64,000 bases of DNA from Sphaerisporangium aureirubrum (lineage in GTDB: Bacteria; Actinomycetota; Actinomycetes; Streptosporangiales; Streptosporangiaceae): positions 209,790 through 273,789 of the forward strand of contig NZ_JBHSRF010000003.1 of NCBI RefSeq assembly GCF_042658925.1, written 5' to 3'. Positions within the stretch are counted from its first letter, which is position 1. Each line of letters starts with the position of its first letter. The position numbers and the translations under genes were made by a program. Of this stretch, positions 44,782 to 52,356 are shown piece by piece. The notes below the pieces were generated by a model. That model saw only the letters and a list, made by a program, of their open reading frames with translations. It made no database searches and was not told where the DNA came from.

Positions 44782-45513
44782 TCAGGCGGGCACCCGGGCG
44801 ACACAGAAAACCGTCTGGCCGAACGGGGGGCGGACGAAGCGCTCGATCAGGCGGGTCGCGGGAACGACGGTGCGGTCGTAGATCTTGACGAGCCGGGGGT
44901 CGGGGTAGCCCACCCCGCCGCGCCGCACGGCCAGCCACCACGCGATGCCGCCGAGGAAGTTGATCGGCTTGAGCACGTCGACCTTCAGCCCGGCCTCGGC
45001 GACGGTGCGGCCGAGGGTGGCGGGGGTGTAGCGGGTGACGTGGCCGACCTTGCGGTCGAAGTCGCCGTACAGCTGCATGTAGCCGGGCACCCAGATGACG
45101 ATGCGCCCGCCGGGCGCGGTGACCTTGGCGAGCGAGCGCAGCGCCTCGACGTCCTCGGCGATGTGCTCCAGGACGTTCATCATCACGACGGTGTCGACCG
45201 GCTCGGCGAGCGGGATCTCGGAGGGCAGGCCGAACTGGAGCACGTCGATGCCCTGCTGCCCCTCGAATCGCTTGCCGAGCTGCTCGACGCAGTAGGGGTC
45301 GAAGTCGCTGACCACCAGGCGGTCCAGGCGGGGGAGGAACTGCTCGGCGAAGTGGCCGAGGCCGGAGCCGATCTCCAGCATGGACCTGCCGACGTGGGGG
45401 GCGACCATGTCGAATTCGTACTGCCGGTAATTGCGGGCCTCGTCGCCACCGAGGTGGTTCTCCAAGGCTTCGTCCCCGGCCGCAGGTTGCACCACGCGGT
45501 CATACCCAGACAT
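44782..45513 (-). CDS. Class I SAM-dependent methyltransferase
   Basis: This 243-residue enzyme has the AdoMet motif I MLEIGSGLGHF near residue 45, the acidic residue after strand 2 in VSDFDPY, motif MMNVLEHI near 113 and APGGRIVIWVPGY near 133. The segment VLEHIAEDVEALRSLAKVTAPGG is characteristic of the Methyltransf_11/23 group acting on small molecules, lipids or sugars. The acceptor is unknown. ATG 45513 was chosen as the first Met before the conserved region; upstream sequence appears random. Confidence 0.85.
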   Translation of the reverse strand: MSGYDRVVQPAAGDEALENHLGGDEARNYRQYEFDMVAPHVGRSMLEIGSGLGHFAEQFLPRLDRLVVSDFDPYCVEQLGKRFEGQQGIDVLQFGLPSEIPLAEPVDTVVMMNVLEHIAEDVEALRSLAKVTAPGGRIVIWVPGYMQLYGDFDRKVGHVTRYTPATLGRTVAEAGLKVDVLKPINFLGGIAWWLAVRRGGVGYPDPRLVKIYDRTVVPATRLIERFVRPPFGQTVFCVARVPA

Positions 45514-45730
45514 GCGTTCCGCCCAGTTTCGCTCACTCAAAAACCGCGGTCCCGAGCTGGGACCACGGTCACGGATGGTCTCCGAGTCTAGCCGCCCTCT
45601 TCCACGGGACGCTCGGCTTCCCTGACAACCAGGTGGTAAACGCCGAGCTTTCCCGGATCCCGCCCCTTTGCGGAATGGCCCGGTGGAAACTACCTTTTGT
45701 CGCTGACACACCCCCCTGAAGGAGCCCCGA

Positions 45731-46267
45731 ACGGACGACGACGAGGCCATAAGGAGGTCGCTGGACGGCGACCTGGCCGCGTACGAGGTGCTGGTCGCGC
45801 GCTACAGCGCGATCGCCCATCGCACGGCGGCCCTGCTCGGCGCGGGCGAAGAGGCCGAGGACGTCGTCCAGGAGGCCTTCGTCAAGGCGTTCCGGCACCT
45901 GGCCGGCTTCCGCAGGGACGCCTCCTTCAAGCCGTGGCTGCTGCGGATCGTGGCCAACGAGACCCACACGGCCACCCGTGCCCGCGGCCGCCGCGCCGAC
46001 CTCGTGCTGCGGGCCGGGGCCGAGCCCGAGCCCCTTTCCGACGACCCCGAAGGCATCGCCATCGCCACAGACCGCCGCACCCGTCTGCTCGGGCTGGTAC
46101 GAGCCCTGCCCGAACGGGAACGTCAAGCGGTGGTCTGCCGGTATTTCCTACAGCTGACCGAGGCGGAGACCGCCGAGATCCTCGGCTGGCCGCTCGGCTC
46201 GGTCAAGTCCCGGACGTTCCGTGGGCTGGCCAGGCTGCGGGAGGAGGTGGGCGATGGGCTCGCATGA
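45731..46267 (+). CDS. ECF-type sigma factor with probable non-standard ACG start
   Basis: The protein (178 residues if started at 45731) is a clear ECF sigma factor. Region 2 has ARYSAIAHRTAALLGAGEEAEDVVQEAFVKAFRHL and region 4 has LPERERQAVVCRYFLQLTEAETAEILGWPLGSVKSRTFRGLARL. The frame is open from a stop at 45704, but holds no ATG, GTG or TTG until GTG 45788, which would delete the conserved first helix. AAGGAG at 45719-45724 is ideally spaced from ACG at 45731, giving TDDDEAIRRSLDGDLAAYEVLV, the usual start of this family. The next gene overlaps it by 14 bp and encodes a membrane partner. Confidence 0.85.
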   Translation, partial: TDDDEAIRRSLDGDLAAYEVLVARYSAIAHRTAALLGAGEEAEDVVQEAFVKAFRHLAGFRRDASFKPWLLRIVANETHTATRARGRRADLVLRAGAEPEPLSDDPEGIAIATDRRTRLLGLVRALPERERQAVVCRYFLQLTEAETAEILGWPLGSVKSRTFRGLARLREEVGDGLA

Positions 46268-47066
46268 CGAGCTGGAGACGTGCCTGCGCGCGCTCGGCGA
46301 ACATCTCGGCTCCCCCACTCCGCTGCCCGCCGACGTCGCCCGCGCCGTGCGCGCCCGCCTGGAGGGGGCGCCGGAGGCCGGGGAGGTGGGACGGCCTGTG
46401 AGACCCGAGGGAGCGCCCGCCCCGTCCGAGGCGCCCGGCGGGACGGGCGGGGCGGGCGAGCCGGGCGAGCGCCGGTGGCGGCGTGCCCGCAGGCGGTGGA
46501 TCGCCGCGGGGGTCGCCGTGCTGCTCGCCGTGCTGGTCGGCCTCACCCCGCAGGGGCAGGCCGCGGTGGAGCGCGTGCTGCGGTTCGCGGGCATCGAGCT
46601 CCACATCGGGAACCCCCCGCCGCTGCCGTCCGGTGTGCCCGGCGCGCTGCCCGGTGAGACCCGGGTGACGCTGGCCGAGGCCAGGGACATGGCCCCCTTC
46701 CCGTTCCAGGTGCCCGCGGAGCTCGGCCCGCCGGTGGACGTCCGGGTGAGCGAGGAAGGGCGCCTGGTGTCGATGCTCTGGCCGGGGGGGATCCGTCTGG
46801 ACGCCTTCAACGGCGTGGTGGACGTGCTCTGGCGCAAGGACCTCGGCCCGCCCTTCCCCAAGCAGGTGACCGTGGGCGAGTCGTCGGGGTGGTGGATCAA
46901 CGCCCCGCACGGCGTCACCTACATCCCGCGCGACGGGGTGGGCGGCAAGGACCTGGCGCGGGTGGCCGGGCCCACTCTCGTGTGGCAGCTCGGGCCGGCC
47001 GGCTACCGCCTCGAAGGCGTGGCGGACGAGTCCCGGGCGAAGCGAATCGGGGAGTCCCTGCGTTAA
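46254..47066 (+). CDS. Membrane-anchored partner of the ECF factor (anti-sigma-like)
   Basis: This 270-residue protein overlaps the sigma gene by 14 bp. It has a cytoplasmic head of about 83 residues (DELETCLRALGEHLG at the start, then Pro/Gly-rich), one helix (about 83-100, WIAAGVAVLLAVLVGLT) and a ~165-residue outer domain. No HxxxCxxC zinc motif is present. The outer part (ETRVTLAEARDMAPFPFQVPAELGPP to WRKDLG) resembles DUF4367-like domains that follow anti-sigma heads in Gram-positives. The role as anti-sigma is inference from gene order and topology. Confidence 0.75.
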   Translation: MGSHDELETCLRALGEHLGSPTPLPADVARAVRARLEGAPEAGEVGRPVRPEGAPAPSEAPGGTGGAGEPGERRWRRARRRWIAAGVAVLLAVLVGLTPQGQAAVERVLRFAGIELHIGNPPPLPSGVPGALPGETRVTLAEARDMAPFPFQVPAELGPPVDVRVSEEGRLVSMLWPGGIRLDAFNGVVDVLWRKDLGPPFPKQVTVGESSGWWINAPHGVTYIPRDGVGGKDLARVAGPTLVWQLGPAGYRLEGVADESRAKRIGESLR

Positions 47067-47158
47067 GGACATTTCCGAATTCCTTTTTCGGCCCATCCGA
47101 AAACTGGCCTATGCGAGATTGTGATAATCGCCGGGAAATGGCGCTCTCGCGACCGCAG

Positions 47159-47179
47159 GCCCCTCCCATCGGGAGGGGC
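47159..47179. terminator. Bidirectional hairpin between convergent genes
   Basis: GCCCCTCCC and GGGAGGGGC form a perfect 9-bp stem with a 3-base loop between the anti-sigma-like gene and the Pro-rich membrane protein gene, touching the stop codon of the latter. Confidence 0.7.
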
Positions 47180-47814
47180 TAACCGCCCGGAGGCGGCGGC
47201 GGGAGCGAGGGGCCGGTCTGCGGGCCGTCGTCGTCCGGCGGGGCGGTGGTGGTGCGCGGCTTGGACGTCGGCCGGGACGAGGTGGGCGGCGGCGGGGGAG
47301 CCGTCGGGCCGCTCTGGCCGTCCGGTGAGCTGCGCGTCTTCGGCCGCCTGGTGGGCGAGGGGGACTTCGACGGGGCTCCCGAACTGGCCACGGGCGGCGG
47401 CGGGATCACCGTCTTCGGCCTCTCCGGGCGCGGAGAGGCGCCCCGCCTCGTACGGCTCGGCTGCGCCTCTGGCGGCGGCGGGGGCGACTCCACGCCGAAG
47501 ACGGGCCTGTTGGGCGACGCCGCGGGAGGCCGCGCGGGGGACTGGACCGCGGCGGGCGCGGGCGGCTCGTCGGCGTCGGGCCAGGCGAACCAGATGCCGG
47601 TACCCGCCGCCAGCAGCAGCGTCAGGCCGATCACGATGGGCCCGCTCCGGCTGTTGCCGAGCCGGTGCCAGGCGGATTCCTCCTCGTCGTCATCCATGTC
47701 CGGTGTGGTCTCCCACGTGCGCCATCGGTCCTCCCGAGGGCCGGGGCCGGGGAAATTCCCGGCGTACGGCGGCCGGCGTCGCGGTGAAGAAGGCTCGTCG
47801 CTGTCGTCTGGCAC
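47179..47814 (-). CDS. Proline-rich single-pass membrane protein
   Basis: This protein of about 211 residues has a cytoplasmic acidic head of about 75 residues (DDDEEESAWHRLGN), one helix (GPIVIGLTLLLAAGTGIWFAW) and an outer tail rich in Pro, Ser and Lys with no recognisable domain. GTG 47814 sits nine bases after GGAGA. It is divergent from the fused sigma gene, and the 215-bp gap between them holds a palindrome, so the two may share regulation. The Pro-rich outer stalk resembles that of the fused sigma protein. No function can be assigned. Confidence 0.65.
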   Translation of the reverse strand: MPDDSDEPSSPRRRPPYAGNFPGPGPREDRWRTWETTPDMDDDEEESAWHRLGNSRSGPIVIGLTLLLAAGTGIWFAWPDADEPPAPAAVQSPARPPAASPNRPVFGVESPPPPPEAQPSRTRRGASPRPERPKTVIPPPPVASSGAPSKSPSPTRRPKTRSSPDGQSGPTAPPPPPTSSRPTSKPRTTTAPPDDDGPQTGPSLPPPPPGG

Positions 47815-47938
47815 GATGCTCTGTCTCCGGTGGCGGATCGATGACGGATCTTCTGGCCTGCACACCGCGGCGACTAGTTGCTAGATGTGCATTCATGTGG
47901 GGGTTAACACCACTAGGCAGTCAACAGAGTATAGAAGG

Positions 47939-47952
47939 TTGTTATGTAACAA
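47939..47952. promoter_or_regulatory. Perfect 14-bp palindrome, candidate operator
   Basis: TTGTTATGTAACAA has 6-bp arms (TTGTTA/TAACAA) around a 2-base centre. It lies in an AT-rich 215-bp gap between divergent genes, about 80 bases before the fused sigma gene. In such a GC-rich genome an AT-only-armed palindrome is unlikely to be neutral. The binding protein is unknown. Confidence 0.6.
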
Positions 47953-48029
47953 AAGTGATATGAGACAACAGCTCTTCCTCCCGTATATTTCTGACTGCTT
48001 TGGCTGCGTCAGATTTATCATTTGCAACC

Positions 48030-49742
48030 ATGTCAGGAGAGCTGAGCCCCGTGCTGAGGAGGGATGACCCCGCCGCGCTGGAACGGCTGTGCCGCGAGTA
48101 CGGCGACCATCTCTACGACTACTGCCAGTCCATGCTCGCCGACGAGGACGCCCTCTCGGCGACGGTCGGCGCACTGTACGGTGCCGTGGCGCACACCGAC
48201 CGCCTCTACGACGCCACCCGGTTACGTGCCTGGCTGTACTCCCTCGCCCGCGCGGAATGCCAGGCCAGGCTGGACGGCGTCTCGCACACCGGCTCCTACG
48301 CCCGGCAGGGCCGCGGCGGGTCCCCCGAGCTCGGCGTCGAGGTGCTCGCCTGCCTCGAACCGCGCGAGCGCGAGATCCTCGACCTGACCCTGCGGCACGG
48401 CCTCAAGCCCGACGAGGTCGCCCGGGTGCTGGACATCTCGGTGGACGCCGTCGAGACGGTCGCCGCCGCCGGCCGCCGGCACGCCGAGCAGTGGCTGGCC
48501 GCCGTGATGGACGCCCGCGGCCACGCCCCGCGCTGCTCGGTGCTCCCCGGCCTCGTCAAGTCGTGGGCCGAGTCGCCCACCCGGCTGCTGCGCGCCCACA
48601 TCAGCAGGCACGTGCGCTCCTGCAAGGACTGCCAGGGCATCAAGTCCGGGGTCACGATCTCGGCGCTGATGACCCGCATGCCCATCCTGGCCGGCCCCGC
48701 CCCCTTCGAGCGGCTCTTCAGCGGCGCGGACGAATCCATCACGGCCGCCGACAACCGCACCGAGAGCTGGCACCCCGACGGGTTCCCCGTCCAGCCGGAC
48801 GCCCTGGAGGACCCGCCGCCCGCCCAGGCCCCCCTCACCGTCGAGGAGGGCTTCACCCCGGAGCGTTCCGAGGGTCACAAGGCCCCCGAGTTCTGGGAAC
48901 CCGACCCCGAGACCGCCGACCCCGAGAGCCGCATCCGGTGGGGCCGCGTCTCCCTGGTCACCGTGGTCTCCGTCGTGTGCGCGGGCACCGTCTGGTCGTT
49001 GCTGTTCACGCCGCAGTCCAGGAAGCCCGTGGACGTGACGGCGGCCGGCGGCGGCTCGGTGTTCGTGACACCCGGCGAGTCGCTGCCGCCCCTGGTGGAG
49101 TCCCCGCCCCCGCCGCCCCCCGGCGGCACCGGCGCCCCGATGGCGTCACCCGGGGGAAGCCTGCCCGCCCTGAACCAGCCCGGAGCCGGCCAGCCGTCCG
49201 CCTCGGTGCCGCTGGTGCCGCCGCCCACCAGCGCCAAGCCCTCGGCCACGCCGACCGGCAAGAAGCGCACGACCAGCCCTCCGACGAGTGACGACAGCCC
49301 GAACGACCCGCCGCCACCGCCGCGCACGACGTCCTCGCCCAAGTCGCAGCCGAAGAGCTCGTCCTCGCCCAAGTCGAGCTCGCAGCCGCAGTCGCAGCCG
49401 AAGACGAGTTCGCCGCCGCCCCCGCCTCCTCCGCCGCCCCCGCCGTCGCTCACCGCGGCGTCCACGTCGGTCAACCTCGGGACCGCCCGGGAGGGCACCA
49501 TCAGCGTGCGCTCCCAGCCCGGTGCCATCCAGTGGGAGGCGATGGGCACCAACCTCGTCGTGTCGCCCGGGTCCGGCAGCGTCTCGGACGGTGGGTCCGG
49601 CCAGATCGTCATCTCACCGGTCTCCAACAGCGGGTGCGGCCAGAAGACGGCCGTCGTGTCCATCACCTGGAGCGGCGACAACAAGGGCACCAAGAACTCC
49701 GGAACCATCAGGGTGAACGTCACTTACAGCAAGCCCTGTTAA
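48030..49742 (+). CDS. Membrane-bound ECF sigma-like factor fused to a zinc anti-sigma-type motif and an extracytoplasmic domain
   Basis: This 570-residue protein has an N-terminal ECF sigma-like part. Region 2 is at about residues 12-75 (LERLCREYGDHLYDYCQSML, RLRAWLYSLARAECQ). Region 4 is at about 110-165 (LEPREREILDLTLRHGLKPDEVARVLDISVDAVETVAAAG). Next comes HVRSCKDC (His194, Cys198, Cys201), the HxxxCxxC signature of zinc-binding anti-sigma factors. One helix follows (about 308-326), then a long Pro/Ser/Lys stalk and a C-terminal ~95-residue beta-sandwich (SVNLGTAREGTISVRSQPG to TWSGDN) like BACON or similar carbohydrate-binding folds. Fused sigma/anti-sigma proteins with outer domains have been described in some ECF groups. 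Region 2 is weaker than in true sigma factors. The ATG at 48030 has no ribosome binding site. Confidence 0.8.
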   Translation: MSGELSPVLRRDDPAALERLCREYGDHLYDYCQSMLADEDALSATVGALYGAVAHTDRLYDATRLRAWLYSLARAECQARLDGVSHTGSYARQGRGGSPELGVEVLACLEPREREILDLTLRHGLKPDEVARVLDISVDAVETVAAAGRRHAEQWLAAVMDARGHAPRCSVLPGLVKSWAESPTRLLRAHISRHVRSCKDCQGIKSGVTISALMTRMPILAGPAPFERLFSGADESITAADNRTESWHPDGFPVQPDALEDPPPAQAPLTVEEGFTPERSEGHKAPEFWEPDPETADPESRIRWGRVSLVTVVSVVCAGTVWSLLFTPQSRKPVDVTAAGGGSVFVTPGESLPPLVESPPPPPPGGTGAPMASPGGSLPALNQPGAGQPSASVPLVPPPTSAKPSATPTGKKRTTSPPTSDDSPNDPPPPPRTTSSPKSQPKSSSSPKSSSQPQSQPKTSSPPPPPPPPPPPSLTAASTSVNLGTAREGTISVRSQPGAIQWEAMGTNLVVSPGSGSVSDGGSGQIVISPVSNSGCGQKTAVVSITWSGDNKGTKNSGTIRVNVTYSKPC

Positions 49743-49773
49743 CCCCCCAGCCTGATCCGAGGAGAGACCGCGT

Positions 49774-51453
49774 ATGCCCCGACTCCACAAGCGTGAGTGG
49801 ATCATCGCGCTCATCGCGGTGCTCGTCACGCTGACCATCGGCGTTCCCACCGGTATGGCTCTGGCCGACCCCGCGCCCGCGGCGGCCACCGAGGACGCGC
49901 CGGACAACGAGTGCGACGACATCCTCGGGACCGGTACCCCCGAGTTCATGTACTGCAAGTGGATGGCCAAGACCCCGCGCGAGGCGCTGGACATCGTCCG
50001 GTTCTGGGCGCGCAACGACGGCCAGAAGCTCCAGGACGCCGTGCCCTACCCCGGCCCGGTGATCTTCTGCATGGACAAGACCAACAAGGGTCCCGGCCTG
50101 CAGGACTGCGCCGACAAGGACCAGGTCCTGTGCAAGTACGACCACGACGCCGGCAAGTACGTCTGCAAGGACGTCGACGGCAACATCACCAACCCACCCG
50201 CCAAGGCCTGCCAGGGCGGTGAGTTCGACTGCACAGGTGGAGCTTCCACCGGGGCCACTCCCGCGCCGGGAGGCACAGGCGGCACCGGCTCCGGCCGGGC
50301 CACGTCGAGCGCCGCGCCCGACGCGACCGGCGGCCCCGCCGATCCCAGCCAGATCCCGGTGGACAACAAGTCGCAGGCGCCGCCCGCCGAGGAGACGGCC
50401 CCGCCGGCCGGGGACCCGAGCGCGGCCCCCAGCGGCGACGGCGCGCCGAGCACCCCGGCGGACCCCAGCGCCTCCGCCGACCCCAGCGCCCCGGCCGCCC
50501 CGCCCACCGCCTCCACCGCCCCCGAGCCGAGCGCCCCGGCGCAGCCCGACCCCGTGCCGTCGGCGTCCAAGCAGCCGCTCGCGCCGCCGGACGACGCGAC
50601 CGGCAAGGCCGCGGCCGCCGCGGTGAAGCTGAACATGCGGGTGTGGATCGAGGGTGAGCTGGCCCCGGCCTGGCAGGCGGGCAAGGACCAGTTCGACGCC
50701 GCCGTCGCCCAGATGGCCGCCCAGGCCAGCCGTCCCGGTGTCGCGGGCGTGAAGTTCGCCCAGGACCTCGGGTACTGGGGCTTCAAGACCGCCACCGACG
50801 TCCGCAGGTTCGTCAAGGACTCCTCGGCGGCGCTGCGGGCGGCCATGCCCGCCGGCCGTCAGCTCGCGGTGGACGTCGTGGTCCCCGAGATGGGCTGCGG
50901 CGCCTCGCAGACCTGCCAGACCGCGCTGCGGGGCAAGTACCCGCTGATCACCCGCGCCAACGTCGAGAAGTACGTGCTGACCGGCGACGTGGACCACGTC
51001 AACGTCTCCAGCGGCCTGTTCGCCAGCGAGTACTCCAAGTACAAGATCACCCCGGACAAGGCGCTGCGCAACCAGTGGATCGGCGTCCGCGCCCGAGGCT
51101 GGGACACCCGCGTCCACATCGGCGCCCGCGAGGTGGGCCTGGCCCACAGCGGCGCCAACAAGCTCACCGCCGCCCAGGCCGAGGCCGCCGCCAAGCTCCG
51201 CGTCGACCTCCCCCTCCAGGCAGGCGTCCAGACCGTCATGCTCTGGACCCACCGCCAGAACTGGGACGGCACCACCTGGCGCCTCCTGGACCAGGGCCTG
51301 GCCAGCAACACCATGTGGAAGGCCCTCCAGAACCGCAAGGGCCTGGGCCGTTTGGCCGTAACCTTCGACGCCAGCGACCCCGAAAAGAGCATCACCTCCG
51401 ACCTAAGCAAACTCGCCGAAGTCTTCAGCGTGATCTACATCCACTCCCAGTAA
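49774..51453 (+). CDS. Large secreted protein of unknown function
   Basis: This 559-residue protein has a signal peptide (about residues 1-32, ending MALA). A Cys-containing domain (about 45-150) has six or more cysteines (ECDDILG, YCKWM, IFCMDK, DCADKDQVLCKYD, VCKD). A long Pro/Ala/Ser linker spans about 155-285. The C-terminal domain (about 290-559) has VDVVVPEMGCGASQTCQ, VDHVNVSSGLF and ARGWDTRVHIGAREVGLA, spacing that suggests a TIM-barrel-like enzyme, though I recognise no family or catalytic pair. GAGGAG precedes the ATG. It follows the fused sigma gene by 31 bp and is probably in the same operon. Confidence 0.7.
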   Translation: MPRLHKREWIIALIAVLVTLTIGVPTGMALADPAPAAATEDAPDNECDDILGTGTPEFMYCKWMAKTPREALDIVRFWARNDGQKLQDAVPYPGPVIFCMDKTNKGPGLQDCADKDQVLCKYDHDAGKYVCKDVDGNITNPPAKACQGGEFDCTGGASTGATPAPGGTGGTGSGRATSSAAPDATGGPADPSQIPVDNKSQAPPAEETAPPAGDPSAAPSGDGAPSTPADPSASADPSAPAAPPTASTAPEPSAPAQPDPVPSASKQPLAPPDDATGKAAAAAVKLNMRVWIEGELAPAWQAGKDQFDAAVAQMAAQASRPGVAGVKFAQDLGYWGFKTATDVRRFVKDSSAALRAAMPAGRQLAVDVVVPEMGCGASQTCQTALRGKYPLITRANVEKYVLTGDVDHVNVSSGLFASEYSKYKITPDKALRNQWIGVRARGWDTRVHIGAREVGLAHSGANKLTAAQAEAAAKLRVDLPLQAGVQTVMLWTHRQNWDGTTWRLLDQGLASNTMWKALQNRKGLGRLAVTFDASDPEKSITSDLSKLAEVFSVIYIHSQ

Positions 51454-51470
51454 CCCCACCCTGATTCCCA

Positions 51471-51515
51471 AGAACGGCCGCCCCAGCCCCCCAAGGTCCG
51501 CAGGGCGGCCGTTCT
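51471..51515 (+). terminator. Terminator of the fused-sigma operon
   Basis: AGAACGGCCGCCC and GGGCGGCCGTTCT form a perfect 13-bp stem 17 bases after the stop of the secreted protein gene. No T-run follows. Confidence 0.8.
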
Positions 51516-51586
51516 GACGTCCCGCAACGATCGATCCGCCACCACCAAACGCCGGAACCGTCCCGTGCCGATCGATCCGCCCCCGC

Positions 51587-51705
51587 CATACGGCGGAAAC
51601 CCGCGTATGCCGGCCGCCCCGGGAAGTGGTCCTTGCGGAGGACGCGCTCCGCGCGGCAGGCGCAAGGGCTGTGTTCGAGCGGGGGGCACCCCCGCACCCC
51701 CGAGC
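51587..51705 (+). repeat. Direct repeat, copy 1 (~120 bp)
   Basis: Starts CATACGGCGG and ends CCCCCGAGC. It contains CTTGCGGAGGACGCGCTCCG followed by GGCAGGCGCAAG, whose ends CTTGCG/CGCAAG can pair into a hairpin. Nearly identical to 51798-51920. Confidence 0.9.
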
Positions 51706-51797
51706 CTGCCGGGCACGGGCTCGGCACCCGGTTCCGATCGGCCCCCCGGACACCGGCGCCGACGCGGTGGGACGTGGCACGGCGAATCCGGCGCCGT

Positions 51798-51920
51798 CAT
51801 ACGGCGGTAAACCCAGGCATGCCGGGCGCCCCGGGAAATGGTCCTTGCGGAGGACGCGCTCCGCGCGGCAGGCGCAAGGGCTGTGTTCGAGCGGGGGACA
51901 CCCCCCCCGCACCCCCGAGC
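51798..51920 (+). repeat. Direct repeat, copy 2 (~120 bp)
   Basis: Same unit as 51587-51705, 211 bases later, with a few substitutions and a longer C-run before CGAGC. The hairpin-forming centre is fully conserved between the copies. Function unknown; it may be a structured RNA element or a small inserted repeat. Confidence 0.9.
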
Positions 51921-52170
51921 TGCCATCTCCGCCCCTTCGCCACCGCTCTGGCTCCGCCCCTTCGAGCCCCCTACTCGCCTCCACCTCGCGGGCCCCCACC
52001 CCGCCCCGTGGGACTGCGTTCCCCGTGGGTTCGCGCGTCTCGTTCCGCTTGGCCCTTGTTCTGGCGCCGGTCGGTGGGATGTCGTACGGCGAAGACGACA
52101 CCGCCAAATGGCAGTTGAGCTGCCCCCTTTTCCGTTGCCCGCGGGATTGGTATCTACCCCGGGCGATGTC

Positions 52171-52245
52171 CCCACGATGGGTGTCCCCACGATGGGTGTC
52201 CCCACGATGGGTGTCCCCACGATGGGTGTCCCCACGATGGGTGTC
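52171..52245. repeat. 15-bp tandem array (five perfect units)
   Basis: CCCACGATGGGTGTC is repeated five times exactly, followed by degenerate units (CGTGCGGAGGGTGTC). Each unit contains the small palindrome CCCA-CGA-TGGG. It lies about 110 bases past the 3' end of the adenosine deaminase gene. Exact identity suggests recent expansion. Confidence 0.95.
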
Positions 52246-52356
52246 CGTGCGGAGGGTGTCCGTGTCGGGGGGGGCTGTGTGGAGGGGGGTCCGTGCCAGG
52301 CGGATGAGCGTGCGGGAAGTGTGTACGGGAGGTGACCGTGCGGGCGTTGTGGGGGG

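Larger units (their letters stand above)
51454..52356. other. Gene-free stretch with terminator and two classes of repeat
   Basis: About 900 bases without a credible gene; open frames here are interrupted differently between the repeat copies. It contains a strong terminator, two copies of a ~120-bp direct repeat and a 15-bp tandem array. GATCGATCCGCC also occurs twice (about 51529 and 51570). Confidence 0.6.

Noticed and set aside
52171..52245. Short regular repeats as a CRISPR array
   Set aside because: Units are 15 bp and directly adjacent, with no spacers and no cas genes.
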